Of a DNA stretch of 64,000 nt, positions 37,743-47,412 are shown one piece after another. The position numbers were made by a program, and so were the translations under genes. The notes below the pieces were generated by a model. That model saw only the letters and a list, made by a program, of their open reading frames with translations. It was not told the origin of the DNA and searched no databases. The DNA comes from Leptospira terpstrae serovar Hualin str. LT 11-33 = ATCC 700639 (lineage in GTDB: Bacteria; Spirochaetota; Leptospiria; Leptospirales; Leptospiraceae): positions 496,001 through 560,000 of the forward strand of contig NZ_AOGW02000010.1 in assembly GCF_000332495.1 (NCBI RefSeq), given 5' to 3'. Every line of letters begins with the position of its first letter. Positions within the stretch are counted from its first letter, which is position 1.

Positions 37743-38268
37743 ACCACTGCTCCCAGTGAATGATCTCAATGGTTTTCGATTCTAAGTTCCAATCTCCCAC
37801 GAATAGATTAAGAAAAGGAATGAGGACAGTTTCCCCTTCGCCGGCCGTTGGTTTCAGTTCCAAGATGGGATGGGCTGGGTTGTCGATCACTTGCGTGACA
37901 ATGTATGCAAGTGGAGCATTGGTTTCTTTGGATAGGGCAAGAAGTCCTACCAAATCCTCTGTATAAATTTCGCCATCTTTCGGTTGGGGAAGTTCTTCCC
38001 TTTTCCATAACAAAGAAAAACCCCGGTATTTGACTACAGTCTCTGGTGTCTCATACCCTTTCAATTTCAAAAGGAAATGGTTTCCGTTCTGTTTGATTTC
38101 TTCAATATGAATGCTGGTCTGATTTCCACGAGGATCTTCTACAATGCAAGATAACGGGGCTTTGGCGGAAAGGAGGGTGTCACCTTCTGTAAACAGTTTG
38201 ATGAACCCTTTGATTCCATGTGAGGATCCGATGACCCCCACTTTCACTAAACTTGGTTTAGTCGACAA
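37732..38268 (-). CDS. rimM: 16S rRNA maturation factor RimM
   Basis: RimM helps assemble the head of the 30S subunit and binds S19. The 178 residues have the two-domain layout: [23 protein letters not shown] at the N-terminus (RimM beta-barrel) and the PRC-like [19 protein letters not shown] then [20 protein letters not shown] at the C-terminus. It overlaps khpA by 11 bases and trmD by 11, typical of this ribosomal operon. Confidence 0.94.
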   Translation of the reverse strand: MSTKPSLVKVGVIGSSHGIKGFIKLFTEGDTLLSAKAPLSCIVEDPRGNQTSIHIEEIKQNGNHFLLKLKGYETPETVVKYRGFSLLWKREELPQPKDGEIYTEDLVGLLALSKETNAPLAYIVTQVIDNPAHPILELKPTAGEGETVLIPFLNLFVGDWNLESKTIEIIHWEQWFEV

Positions 38269-38488
38269 TTTCTAAAGTATAGTTTTTGCCTTGTTTGGTT
38301 CCGGCTGCTTGTAATACAGTACGCAAAGATTTTGCAATCCTTCCGTTTTTTCCGATCACCTTACCTAGGTCTTTTGCTGCCACCCGAAGTTCGATCACTG
38401 TTTCTTCCTCTCCGGGTACTTGGTTGACAGCCACTTGTTCTGGTTGGTCAACGAGAGATGTAACGATATAACGAACTAAGGATTCCAT
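38258..38488 (-). CDS. khpA: KH-domain RNA-binding protein (KhpA/YlqC)
   Basis: A 76-residue single KH domain: [20 protein letters not shown], the GxxG loop [18 protein letters not shown]. The family pairs with KhpB in Gram-positive bacteria and affects small RNAs and cell elongation; the role here is not known. It lies between rpsP (7-base gap) and rimM, its usual place. Confidence 0.92.
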   Translation of the reverse strand: MESLVRYIVTSLVDQPEQVAVNQVPGEEETVIELRVAAKDLGKVIGKNGRIAKSLRTVLQAAGTKQGKNYTLEIVD

Positions 38489-38495
38489 GTATCAA

Positions 38496-38753
38496 TTAAC
38501 CTTTGAATTTTGACCAAACGTCGTCTTTTTTCAAAAGAGCAAGAACTGTATCAGTAGGTTGAGCCCCTTTCTTTAACCAAGAAAGTGTTTTTTCTTCATT
38601 GAAAGTCGCTTTTTTCACAGACGAAGTAGATGGGTGAAAGTGACCAATCGCTTCAATGAACTTTCCGTCACGTGGAGCACGGATGTCAGCTGCTACGATG
38701 CGATAGTGCGGGTCTGCTTTTGTTCCCGTTCTTTGTAATCTTAATTTAACCAA
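38496..38753 (-). CDS. rpsP: Ribosomal protein S16
   Basis: A 30S assembly protein of 85 residues. [40 protein letters not shown] and the end [21 protein letters not shown] match S16 fully. It is the first gene of the ribosomal block rpsP-khpA-rimM-trmD-rplS. The 47 bases between the rpe stop and this gene are the probable place for a local promoter. Confidence 0.96.
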   Translation of the reverse strand: MVKLRLQRTGTKADPHYRIVAADIRAPRDGKFIEAIGHFHPSTSSVKKATFNEEKTLSWLKKGAQPTDTVLALLKKDDVWSKFKG

Positions 38754-38800
38754 GGAAAAATACCCCTTTTATAGCGAGTTTTTTGAATCGCGACGATCTG

Positions 38801-39463
38801 TCAAGAGCGAGTTCTTGCACTTGCAGCGAGTTCCTTTAATTTTTTGCCCTGTGCATTGGGATCCCCTGTTTTGTAGAGACCTGATCCCACAACCGTGATG
38901 TCCACACCGAGTTTTGCCAGTTCTTCCATATTGGATTCGTTCACTCCCCCATCTACTTCCAACTCAATATTGTAAGGTTTCGTGAGTTTACGAACAGCAG
39001 CAATTTTTTCAAATCCTGATTTTACAAAGGACTGCCCATAAAATCCAGGATCCACAGTCATAAGAAGTACAAGGTCCAAATAAGGAAGGATTTGAGAGAT
39101 TGATTCTGGAGGTGTTTGCGGATTGAGAGAAACTCCCACTTTGATTCCTGCTTTTCGGATCTCTTCTGCCAACCGAACAGAGAAGTTGGTAGTTTCAATA
39201 TGAAACGTAATACAATAAGGCTTTAAGTCAAAGTATTTGGGAACATGAAGTTCTGGATTACTCACCATCAAATGCACATCGAGTGGGATTTGGGTATGAG
39301 ACTTCACTTCTTTGGTAAAGGCTTCCCCAAAGGAAATTTGTGGGACAAAGTTTCCATCCATCACATCAATATGGATGAGATCTATATTTTCTTGTTTGTA
39401 AGTGGGAAGCTCCGTAGCGAGTCCCGTGAGTTTTGCCGCTAAGATAGAAGCTGAAATTTTCAT
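38801..39463 (-). CDS. rpe: Ribulose-phosphate 3-epimerase
   Basis: Interconverts ribulose 5-phosphate and xylulose 5-phosphate in the pentose phosphate pathway. The 220-residue TIM barrel has the ISASILAA start, [36 protein letters not shown] and [10 protein letters not shown], the metal and phosphate sites. The ATG follows the PASTA gene stop by one base. Confidence 0.95.
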   Translation of the reverse strand: MKISASILAAKLTGLATELPTYKQENIDLIHIDVMDGNFVPQISFGEAFTKEVKSHTQIPLDVHLMVSNPELHVPKYFDLKPYCITFHIETTNFSVRLAEEIRKAGIKVGVSLNPQTPPESISQILPYLDLVLLMTVDPGFYGQSFVKSGFEKIAAVRKLTKPYNIELEVDGGVNESNMEELAKLGVDITVVGSGLYKTGDPNAQGKKLKELAASARTRS

Positions 39464-39464
39464 C

Positions 39465-40484
39465 TTAATAAGTTCCTTTTAATTTCCAAACCTTAGCCAC
39501 ACCCGTTTCTTTACCGAAAAGAGTTAGCTTTACATTTCCCGAGCGGTGGATGAGAAAACGAATTGGTTCATCTTCTTTTAGGGTTTGGTTTGTGAGTATT
39601 TCCTTTTCGATTTCAGTGTCTTCGCCAGGTTTTGTATAACTCACCTTAGCCGAATAGAGATCATCATCGTCTACTTCATATTCAAGGAATTCGTAATCCT
39701 GGACAAGTGACTCAGAAGGTTTTAAAAAGAAAGCTCCGACTTCGGCCCCTGTGGGTTTTAATTCAAATGAAGAAACAAGACCATGGGATTCACGAAACTC
39801 TGGTTTGGTGGCTTCTTTTAAACGATAGGGGATCTTTTTTCTTTGTAAATAGTCGACAACAAAGGGAACTGGGGATCCAACAAACTTAAGTGAATCAGTC
39901 GGTTCATTTGCCGATTGGTTGGATTTTTTTTCTGTGTTTGCTTCTGTTACGAGTAAATAGATTTTTTCTCCAGAATGTGTTTCTTTTCCAGGAGCAGGGA
40001 TTTGGTCAATGACAGTGTCTGCAGGTTCATCTCCCACCGCCGGCACATAGGTGATTCCACCAATTTGCAACGGAACGTAAACTTCCCCGGACAATACTTT
40101 TTCTAAAATTCCTCTGGCACGTTTTAAATCCTGTCCTTTGACATCAGGGATTGTGACTCGATCAAATCCAATATTGACAGTTAGATAAAGTTTAGAACCG
40201 GCTTCTACTTCCTTACCTGGATCAATGGATTGAGAGAGAATGATTCCATCTGTTTTTTCCGGAATGCGTTGTGTTTCCAATCGGACTTTGAGTTGGAGTC
40301 TTTGGAGTTCGTTATGAACCTCAATGTAATTTTTTCCAATTACATAAGGCATCATTACTTTTTGTTCTTCTTTGGTCCGAACGACAACCACGAGGAAGGC
40401 AGCGACAAAAAAAACAAGGAGTCCTAAACCTACAAATAAAACATAACCACTGTAAGGTAGAATTTTTAGAAACTTTTCTTTCAC
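39465..40484 (-). CDS. Membrane-anchored PASTA-domain protein
   Basis: A 339-residue protein with one N-terminal membrane helix (about 14-36) and an outside part carrying PASTA domains: [20 protein letters not shown] with [20 protein letters not shown], then [19 protein letters not shown] with [20 protein letters not shown], and a less regular third ([13 protein letters not shown]). PASTA domains bind peptidoglycan fragments or partner proteins. No kinase or transpeptidase domain is attached. It overlaps fmt by four bases, so it is co-translated with it. Confidence 0.85.
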   Translation of the reverse strand: MKEKFLKILPYSGYVLFVGLGLLVFFVAAFLVVVVRTKEEQKVMMPYVIGKNYIEVHNELQRLQLKVRLETQRIPEKTDGIILSQSIDPGKEVEAGSKLYLTVNIGFDRVTIPDVKGQDLKRARGILEKVLSGEVYVPLQIGGITYVPAVGDEPADTVIDQIPAPGKETHSGEKIYLLVTEANTEKKSNQSANEPTDSLKFVGSPVPFVVDYLQRKKIPYRLKEATKPEFRESHGLVSSFELKPTGAEVGAFFLKPSESLVQDYEFLEYEVDDDDLYSAKVSYTKPGEDTEIEKEILTNQTLKEDEPIRFLIHRSGNVKLTLFGKETGVAKVWKLKGTY

Positions 40485-41449
40485 GTAAATGATTCTCCGG
40501 CTAAAACCCGCGCCCCATGGAAAAACTCAAAACCTTTCATGGGTTTTTTACCTTCGGGTTGTAAGGTATCTATACCAAGCAGGTTTCCGTCTCCACAGAG
40601 GCAGAAAAGCCTTTTTTTCTGGTATAGGAAAAAGGAACCAGGCCTCCCTTCTGGTGGCCTCGGGACCTGCACTTCCGATTCATCAGGGAGGTAGGAAGAC
40701 ACAAGAATGAGTTTTTTACCCCGAAACTCTGTTGTTGCCAAAGGATCAGGATAGAGAGCCCGAATCCGGTTGTGGATGCTCGTTGCAGGTTCTGTCCAGA
40801 GAACGGGTCTATCGGCAGCCGTTATCTTTTTGCAATGGGTGGCTTCGTTTCCATTTTGCGGTTGGGACTTCCACTGGGTTTTCGTAGACTCTAATTCCTT
40901 TAGGAGGCGGATGAGCTCCAAGGCCCCTTCTCTCGTAATCGATTCCAAAAGAGAGGCAGTTGTCTCTTCTGCACCCACTTTCCAAGACTTCTGAGAGATG
41001 ATGTCCCCAGAATCCACTTCCTTAGCTAAATACTGGATTGTGAATCCAGAACTTTCCTCACCGCTCAAAAGAAAACTTTGGACGGGGGATGCGCCACGGT
41101 ATTTGGGAAGAAGGCTTCCATGTAAGTTGATGCTGCCAAATTTTGGGTCTTGGAATACTACTTCAGGAACAATGGATCCGTAGGCGTATACAATATGCAC
41201 AGGCGAACCATAGGAAAGGATTTGTTTTTGGGCTACTTCATCGGTTCTCAGTTTTGGCGATTGGATGATAGGGATTCCTTTTTCCAGAGCCAAATCCTTG
41301 ACCGGTGTTGGTGTGATGATTTGTTTTCGTCCCACGGGTTTGTCAATATTCGTGACTACAAAATCTACCTGAATTCCCGCTGCCAGTAAGAGGGATAATA
41401 ATTCTTTTGAGTGTTCGGGGGATCCAAAATATCCAATCGAAAGTTTCAT
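40481..41449 (-). CDS. fmt: Methionyl-tRNA formyltransferase
   Basis: Formylates initiator Met-tRNA with 10-formyl-THF. The N-terminal Rossmann-like domain has LSIGYFGSPEHSKELLSLL and the catalytic NLHGSLLPKYRGASPVQ (Asn, His) with EVDSGDII. The C-terminal OB-like domain begins AADRPVLWTEPATSIHNRIRALYP. I chose the ATG at 41449 since AGGAAA lies six bases before it; an upstream TTG at 41455 overlaps that site. The length is about 322 residues. Confidence 0.94.
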   Translation of the reverse strand: MKLSIGYFGSPEHSKELLSLLLAAGIQVDFVVTNIDKPVGRKQIITPTPVKDLALEKGIPIIQSPKLRTDEVAQKQILSYGSPVHIVYAYGSIVPEVVFQDPKFGSINLHGSLLPKYRGASPVQSFLLSGEESSGFTIQYLAKEVDSGDIISQKSWKVGAEETTASLLESITREGALELIRLLKELESTKTQWKSQPQNGNEATHCKKITAADRPVLWTEPATSIHNRIRALYPDPLATTEFRGKKLILVSSYLPDESEVQVPRPPEGRPGSFFLYQKKRLFCLCGDGNLLGIDTLQPEGKKPMKGFEFFHGARVLAGESFT

Positions 41450-41462
41450 ATTCAATTTCCTA

Positions 41463-43415
41463 TTAAACTAGTTCCAGAGGATCCAAATCATATTCTATAT
41501 AACATTTGGAATCGACTTTAAATTTTTCTTTAGTATCACGCAATAGATTTCGTAAGGTAGTGATCGATTTTGATTTTAACAAAATATGGTATCTATAATT
41601 ATTATCTATTTTGTAAAAAGGACATTGGCTTGGTCCAAGAATTACAACGGATTCGTCGATTCCTTCTTTTAATAAATCTGAATATAAAACAGATTGTTTT
41701 CCGGCAATGTCTTCATATTTGGAACGGAAAACAAGTCTCGCCAAACGAGAGAAAGGTGGATAAAACAAATCCCTTCTAAAGTTTAGTTCCCATTCAAAAA
41801 ATGCAGGATAATTTTGTTCCATGGCCATCTTGAGTACAGGATGTTCAGGATCATTGGATTGGATGAGAACTTCCCCTCGTTTTTCTCCCCTTCCCGCCCG
41901 ACCCGCAACTTGGGAAATGAGAGAATAAGTTCTTTCGCTACTTCGAAAATCCGGAACTCCCAGGCCATGGTTTGCGTTGAGAATTCCGACAAGGGTGACA
42001 TTCGCATAATCCAATCCTTTAGCGATCATTTGTGTTCCCGTAAGGATGTCTAAATTTCCTTCACCTAACTTCTCTAAGACATCCCGAGTCACTTCTTTAT
42101 TTTTAGAACTATCTTGGTCCAATCTTTCAATCCTGGCTTTTGGAAAATGAGAAAGTAAATATTCTTCTAATTTTTGTGTTCCTGCACCAAAAAGGTCCAA
42201 GTCTTCTCCATGAATGGATTTCAGACTTTGTAAGCTGGATTTATAACCACAGAGGTGGCATCTGACTGTTTTATCGGAATGATAACAAAGAGTTGCTGTG
42301 CATTTCGGACAATGTATGAATTCTTTTGTCGTTGTGGAATAAATGAAAGGATTGTATCCGCGCCGATTTAAAAGAATGATGGTTTGTTCTTCTTTTTTCA
42401 ATCGGTCGGCAATTTTAAACTGTAAGTCTCCTGAAAGAAGGTCACTGTCTTCCTTTTTATCTGTAATTTCCACAGTAGGAAGAGAAGCGTATGGATTGGC
42501 TCTTTCTTTTAATTCTGAATACCCAATTTGTCCCGATTTCGCTAGGTAATAGATTTCCACACTGGGAGTCGCAGAACCTAACAAGAGTTTTCCGCCAGTT
42601 TTGGAAATTCTTTGTAAGGCTACTTGGCGGACATGGTATCTGGGAGAGCCATGTTCTTTGTAAGAGGCATCATGTTCCTCATCTAAAATAATAAGAGATA
42701 GATCGGACAAGGGAGCAAATACAGCAGAACGAGTTCCAATACAAATTCTTTTTTTTCCATCCTTCAAATCTAAATAGTTTTGGAATTTTTCTGAGGTACG
42801 CAAATGCGAATGGAGAACTGCGACTTGTCCGGGAAAAATACGTTCTATCCTTGCAATGGTTGGATACGTTAAAGAAATCTCAGGTACAAGAAAAACCACT
42901 GACCCTTTAGGTTTACGTAAAATTTCTGCCATCAGGTGCATATAAACTTCTGTTTTTCCACTTCCTGTAATCCCATACAATAAATGAGTAAGAGATTTGG
43001 TACCAGATTTAATTTCATCTAGGGCTTTTGACTGGGACTCATTTAACGGGTGTAAAAGTTCCGAATGGATTTGTACTGGTGTCCCGTTTTCTTTTTTTCT
43101 TTTTTTCCCTTTCGGAACCATAAGAAACAAAGCTTCCCCTAGAGAAGACAAGTAAGTATCTGCCATCCATTCTGCTAAATATAATTGTTCTTCAGTGAGA
43201 ACTGGTTCCGAATCAATGGCCTTTAGAATGGACAAGGTTTCATAATTTGGTTCATTCGAATGAATTTCAGTAACCACTCCCTCCCATTCCTTACCATTGA
43301 GGGGAACGATGACTCGAACTCCCCTTTGTAAACTCTTGATCTCATCCGGGATTTCATAGGTGAGAGTTTTACTTTCCCAGGAAAGATTTAAAGCAACTTC
43401 CGCGTATTGGATCAT
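41463..43415 (-). CDS. priA: Primosomal helicase PriA
   Basis: Restarts stalled replication forks. The 650 residues have the N-terminal DNA-binding domain, Walker A YGITGSGKTEVY, LIILDEEHDASYKEHGSPRYHVRQV (DEEH box with the aromatic loop), and the zinc-binding insert with CPKCTATLCYHSDKTVRCHLCGY; the helicase ends include GTQMIAKGLDY and RVAGRAGRG-type QVAGRAGRGEK. Length is slightly under the usual 700. Confidence 0.95.
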   Translation of the reverse strand: MIQYAEVALNLSWESKTLTYEIPDEIKSLQRGVRVIVPLNGKEWEGVVTEIHSNEPNYETLSILKAIDSEPVLTEEQLYLAEWMADTYLSSLGEALFLMVPKGKKRKKENGTPVQIHSELLHPLNESQSKALDEIKSGTKSLTHLLYGITGSGKTEVYMHLMAEILRKPKGSVVFLVPEISLTYPTIARIERIFPGQVAVLHSHLRTSEKFQNYLDLKDGKKRICIGTRSAVFAPLSDLSLIILDEEHDASYKEHGSPRYHVRQVALQRISKTGGKLLLGSATPSVEIYYLAKSGQIGYSELKERANPYASLPTVEITDKKEDSDLLSGDLQFKIADRLKKEEQTIILLNRRGYNPFIYSTTTKEFIHCPKCTATLCYHSDKTVRCHLCGYKSSLQSLKSIHGEDLDLFGAGTQKLEEYLLSHFPKARIERLDQDSSKNKEVTRDVLEKLGEGNLDILTGTQMIAKGLDYANVTLVGILNANHGLGVPDFRSSERTYSLISQVAGRAGRGEKRGEVLIQSNDPEHPVLKMAMEQNYPAFFEWELNFRRDLFYPPFSRLARLVFRSKYEDIAGKQSVLYSDLLKEGIDESVVILGPSQCPFYKIDNNYRYHILLKSKSITTLRNLLRDTKEKFKVDSKCYIEYDLDPLELV

Positions 43416-43416
43416 A

Positions 43417-44235
43417 CTAGAGATATGGTTTGAGTAACGATAAGTGAGAGATAAAACTATCTTCTAATTCTTGTTTCTCTTTTCCATATTGAAATAGATT
43501 GGATTCAGAATCTGTTTTTTTAGCCTTTTCTCCAAGAAAAACGAGGGCTTCGGGTGATCTTGTAGTGACAATGGGAATGGAATGTCCTGATAAATCCCAT
43601 TGGATTTGTTTACCAAGAAGTTCTTTTGCCTTATCTGCTCCAAACAATAATTTGGCGGAAGATCCAAGAATCACAATCATTTTAATTCCATATTCCTCAA
43701 CCGTTTCCTTAACATGGAATTTACAATTTTCCACTCGAGTGGACCAGTCAGCTTCCTTTGATTCCGTATGCGAAAATGTACAGGCGGGATATTCTTGGTA
43801 ATAAAACTCTTCAAAGGAAAACCCAAACACTTTTTGCACAAGTTCCCCCCAACTAATTTCTGTTAATTTGTCTTTGAAAATTTGGTTAGGTTTTGTTTTG
43901 GTAAATGGTTTTTCTTTAGGGTTAGTAGCCCCTGTATAGTGAAGAACAAGAACAGGTTTTCTTCCTTTGTGTAAAAATTGACGCACTCCGCTCAGTTTTC
44001 CTTGGCATAAAGTACAAGAAAAATTCACTAAATCCTTATTTTTCCTTTGGCTTTCCTTTTGTTGTTTCTTTTGCATTTCCAAAGATTCGGGAACTTTTGA
44101 TTTCCAAGGAAAAACAAAATCATTGGGATCTTGTTCTTCTTGAAACCTATAGATAGAAACAGATTTGTTTTGAATTAAAAATTTTGCCTCAGAGAGAATG
44201 TCAGTAAACCTTTCTAAAATTGATTTTTGATCCAT
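43417..44235 (-). CDS. Divergent family-4-like uracil-DNA glycosylase fold protein
   Basis: A 272-residue protein. Four cysteines (C74, C77, C152, C171) have the spacing of the iron-sulfur cluster in family 4 uracil-DNA glycosylases (CTLC; then YYQEYPACTFS; then ENCKFHVKE), and MIVILGSSAKLLFG matches the LG-x-x-A-x-x-L strand of that fold. The catalytic loop normally GEPG/GEAPG reads HYTGATNPKE, and the late HP-x-x-L reads RSPEAL. The fold assignment is moderate and enzyme activity doubtful. The N-terminal 70 residues are charged and unique. It lies between ntrX and priA in the same operon-like run. Confidence 0.6.
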   Translation of the reverse strand: MDQKSILERFTDILSEAKFLIQNKSVSIYRFQEEQDPNDFVFPWKSKVPESLEMQKKQQKESQRKNKDLVNFSCTLCQGKLSGVRQFLHKGRKPVLVLHYTGATNPKEKPFTKTKPNQIFKDKLTEISWGELVQKVFGFSFEEFYYQEYPACTFSHTESKEADWSTRVENCKFHVKETVEEYGIKMIVILGSSAKLLFGADKAKELLGKQIQWDLSGHSIPIVTTRSPEALVFLGEKAKKTDSESNLFQYGKEKQELEDSFISHLSLLKPYL

Positions 44236-44236
44236 A

Positions 44237-45589
44237 CTAACCTTCGTTCAATTGTTCCACGGAAATATTTAAGGAACGTAATTTTCTGTATAAATGTGTG
44301 CGTTCAATTCCTAAAGCTTTGGAAGTCCGAGTCACATTCCCTTCGCAAATTTGTAATGTTTTAATAATGTATTGACGTTCAAACTCTTCTTTCGCATGTT
44401 TTAAATCCCCACGCGCTACCATTTCATTGGCTTTTTTAAATCCATGCAAAGCTTCCTTAACATCCTTTGCCCGGATCGTATCCCCTGGAACTAAAATACT
44501 AAGCCTTTCTAAAATATTTCCAAGTTCCCTTACATTTCCAGGCCAAAAATGTGATGTAAGTGTATCAAGTCCTTCCCTATCAATGGTTTTTAGAGAAAGA
44601 TTGTTCTCAGTAATGGATTTTTTTAAATAGTATTCGGCAAGGAGAGGAATGTCCTGGTTTCTCTCTCGAAGAGGTGGTAATTCCATAGGAATGACACTTA
44701 AAGCATAATATAAGTCTTCTCGAAACCGACCTTCACGGATGGCTTCTTCTATATTGGAATTGGTAGCGGCAATGATTCTCACATCGACTGCAATTGAATC
44801 TTTTCCACCGACTCTGTCCAATTTTTGTTCTAAAATTGCTTTTAAAACTTTTGATTGTAAGGCGGGAGTTAAATCACAAACCTCATCTAAAAATAAAGTT
44901 CCATTTTGTGCGGATTCCCAGCTCCCGATTTTAATGTCTTTGTTGCCATCATTTCCTACCGACTCAAAACCAAATAACTCTTGTTCTAAGGTATCTTCAG
45001 GAACCGATGCACAGTTAAACTCAATATAAGGTTCATTTTTACGTTTGGAGTTTTGATGGATGGCCCTCGCCGTTAATTCCTTACCGGTTCCGTTTTCACC
45101 AAAAATAAATACACGAGCATTGGTCTGTGCCGCCTGGAAAATCGCAAACTTCACTCTTTGAATGGAAGAAGATTCTCCCAAAATTTCATCCACTTCCAAT
45201 TGAAATTCTGGAATTTCCGTATCCTTTGTTTTTTCTAAAGCAGATTCGATTGTTTGGATTACTTTTTCAATCGATAGTGGTTTTTCTAAAAAATCAACGG
45301 CTCCTTTTTTGGTAGCATTCACTGCAAGTTCGATGGTTCCATGTCCAGAAATCATTACAATTGGCAACCCTGGATAAAGTTTTTTACACTCATCCAAAAT
45401 GGTTAGTCCGTCTTCTTTTCCCACCCATACATCTAATAAAACAAGGGAAGGCCTCTCCTTTGCTAAAGCTTTGAGTAAAGCCTTTCCATTCGCAAAATCT
45501 TCTACCGAATAATCTTCATCTTCCAAAATCACACGTAACGATTTTCGAATTTCAGTTTCATCATCTAAAATATATATCATTTTCTGCAT
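44237..45589 (-). CDS. ntrX: NtrX-like response regulator lacking the GAFTGA motif
   Basis: A 450-residue regulator: receiver domain with phospho-acceptor D53 (LLDVW), AAA+ domain with Walker A GENGTGK (164-170), Walker B LFLDE (232-236) and R fingers, and a Fis-type HTH with ALGIERTHLYRKLRSLNI (425-442), which is the NtrX signature. Where sigma-54 activators have GAFTGA, residues ~209-222 read ESVGNDGNKDIKIG. Several alphaproteobacterial NtrX proteins also lack it. So it probably acts as a conventional repressor or activator rather than opening sigma-54 promoters. The partner kinase NtrY is just upstream, overlapping by one base. Confidence 0.88.
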   Translation of the reverse strand: MQKMIYILDDETEIRKSLRVILEDEDYSVEDFANGKALLKALAKERPSLVLLDVWVGKEDGLTILDECKKLYPGLPIVMISGHGTIELAVNATKKGAVDFLEKPLSIEKVIQTIESALEKTKDTEIPEFQLEVDEILGESSSIQRVKFAIFQAAQTNARVFIFGENGTGKELTARAIHQNSKRKNEPYIEFNCASVPEDTLEQELFGFESVGNDGNKDIKIGSWESAQNGTLFLDEVCDLTPALQSKVLKAILEQKLDRVGGKDSIAVDVRIIAATNSNIEEAIREGRFREDLYYALSVIPMELPPLRERNQDIPLLAEYYLKKSITENNLSLKTIDREGLDTLTSHFWPGNVRELGNILERLSILVPGDTIRAKDVKEALHGFKKANEMVARGDLKHAKEEFERQYIIKTLQICEGNVTRTSKALGIERTHLYRKLRSLNISVEQLNEG

Positions 45590-47412
45590 TAGTGACTATC
45601 CAAAGGAAGTTCAATTCTAAATTTACAACCACCTAACTTCGAATTTTCTACGGAAATATGGCCATGATGATCAATGATTGTTTTTTGTACGATAGCAAGA
45701 CCAATCCCAGATCCATGTTTTTCCTTAGTAGAGAAATAAGGTTCAAAGATTTTTTCCCGCCATTCCTGTTTTAAACCAGGTCCAGAATCATCAATTTCTA
45801 TCACAATAGACTTTCGAAGTGCTTTCTTTTGTAATTTTGACATGATTCGGATTTTCTTCCGTTTGAGGCTTAAGATATCCATTTCTTCTTTGGAATTTTC
45901 TGAAGATTGGATCGCCTCAACTGCATTTTTGATTAAGTTATTAATAACACCCAAAAACAGTCGTTTATCGAGAAATACTTCCGGTAAATTTTCGGCCAGT
46001 TTCAATTCAAACTCTATGTCTGTTGTATCTTTAAATAGAGCGACAGCTTCTTCCAAAATTGGATTTAAGTTTTGGTTGATAAGGAAGGGCACTGGCATCC
46101 GAGCAAATTCACTAAATTCTTTTACTAAATGCTCCAATACGCGCACTTGACCAATGATAGTTTCCGTCGCATCAAAAATGACTGATTCTAAATTTTCTGA
46201 TTTAGGATTTTGAAATTTACGTTGGATTCGTTGAGCGGAAAGCTGAATCGGTGTTAAAGGATTTTTGATTTCATGAGCCATACGTTGAGCCACTTCTTTC
46301 CAAGCGGCAATTCTCTGTGTGTGCATGAGTTCTTCCGATTTTGCATCTAAGTCGCTGACCATTTGGTTGAAACTATCGATGAGAATTCCCATTTCTCCTT
46401 CTTCTGTTTTTTCCAATCGAATGTCGGATTCTCCAAGGGAAACTTTTTTGGTTGCATTCGCCAAATTGATGATAGGTCTAGAAATTCTACGAGCAAATAG
46501 AAAAGAAAATAAAATTGCGATCAGAAACATTGCAAAAGAAAAAGAGGCTATGGTAATTCGAACACTAAATGGAATTTTCTCTTTCCAAAGACTTACTTTT
46601 TCATAGGTAGAGGTAGCATTCACAATATTTTGAACATCTGCCTCCATACCTTGATGAATTCTTTGACCCACATATACTTCTGTTCCATGTTCCAAAGGAA
46701 ATCGGCAAAGAATATAAGACCGGTCATTTAAGTACAATCGACTGACAAAAATTCCAGGTTGGTTCGATTCTATAAACTCAAGACCCTCAATATTACGAAA
46801 CAAACCTCTTGATTCGAAACTAAGTTTCCCAGTTTCTGCAAAACCCAAATAATATTCATTCTTTTCAAAGAGTCCATTTTCCACTCCCTTCTGAAAAACG
46901 GTATATCCATCTGTTTTTAGTCCATGCAACCTAGATCGCAAAATACTCACCTTTTCAATAAACTCGGCCTCAATTTCTTTTTCTTCATTTTGAATTATCA
47001 AATTTGCAGAACGAAGGGCATTGGAAATATCGACACGATAAAAACCTTCAATCAGTCTTCCCGTTAAATTAGAGGAAAGAATAAAAATTGGTAGTGATGG
47101 AACAAGTGCCACGAATAAAAAAGCAAGTGTGAGTCTGTAACGAATTGAGCTTCTAATTTTTCCTGTTTCCCGATTTCGTTTATTGCGGTAAACATAACTT
47201 AAAATTAAAGATAAGATAAAGAAAGGAATGAGGATAAATACATAAGTATCTAGTTTAGAGAAAAAGGATATGTCTTCCTCTTGTCTAAAAAAAACTAATT
47301 CAGAAAAACCAACGGAAACTGCTAGGGTAAGAAAAAAGATGAAAATATCACGTAAATAGTATCTGTTTTCATCAGACAACCGAGGCAGAATCTTAAAAAA
47401 TCTAAGTGGCAT
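45589..47412 (-). CDS. ntrY: NtrY-like membrane sensor histidine kinase
   Basis: About 607 residues from the ATG at 47412 (a TTG at 47433 would add seven). Four membrane helices lie at about 20-43, 58-75, 95-115 and 285-308, with a ~165-residue outside domain between the third and fourth. A HAMP domain (about 308-360) leads to the phospho-acceptor helix KEVAQRMAHEIKNPLTPIQL, H380, a near-exact NtrY signature. The ATPase domain has NLIKNAVEAIQ, DDSGPGL and GSGIGLAIVQ. Typical NtrY proteins have a PAS domain after HAMP; I do not see one. The signal sensed is unknown. Confidence 0.9.
   Translation of the reverse strand: MPLRFFKILPRLSDENRYYLRDIFIFFLTLAVSVGFSELVFFRQEEDISFFSKLDTYVFILIPFFILSLILSYVYRNKRNRETGKIRSSIRYRLTLAFLFVALVPSLPIFILSSNLTGRLIEGFYRVDISNALRSANLIIQNEEKEIEAEFIEKVSILRSRLHGLKTDGYTVFQKGVENGLFEKNEYYLGFAETGKLSFESRGLFRNIEGLEFIESNQPGIFVSRLYLNDRSYILCRFPLEHGTEVYVGQRIHQGMEADVQNIVNATSTYEKVSLWKEKIPFSVRITIASFSFAMFLIAILFSFLFARRISRPIINLANATKKVSLGESDIRLEKTEEGEMGILIDSFNQMVSDLDAKSEELMHTQRIAAWKEVAQRMAHEIKNPLTPIQLSAQRIQRKFQNPKSENLESVIFDATETIIGQVRVLEHLVKEFSEFARMPVPFLINQNLNPILEEAVALFKDTTDIEFELKLAENLPEVFLDKRLFLGVINNLIKNAVEAIQSSENSKEEMDILSLKRKKIRIMSKLQKKALRKSIVIEIDDSGPGLKQEWREKIFEPYFSTKEKHGSGIGLAIVQKTIIDHHGHISVENSKLGGCKFRIELPLDSH

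Noticed and set aside
38754..38800. TTGACA and TATAAA before rpsP as a promoter
   Set aside because: The two boxes are 25 bases apart, too far for a normal promoter; a promoter here is likely from position but not shown.
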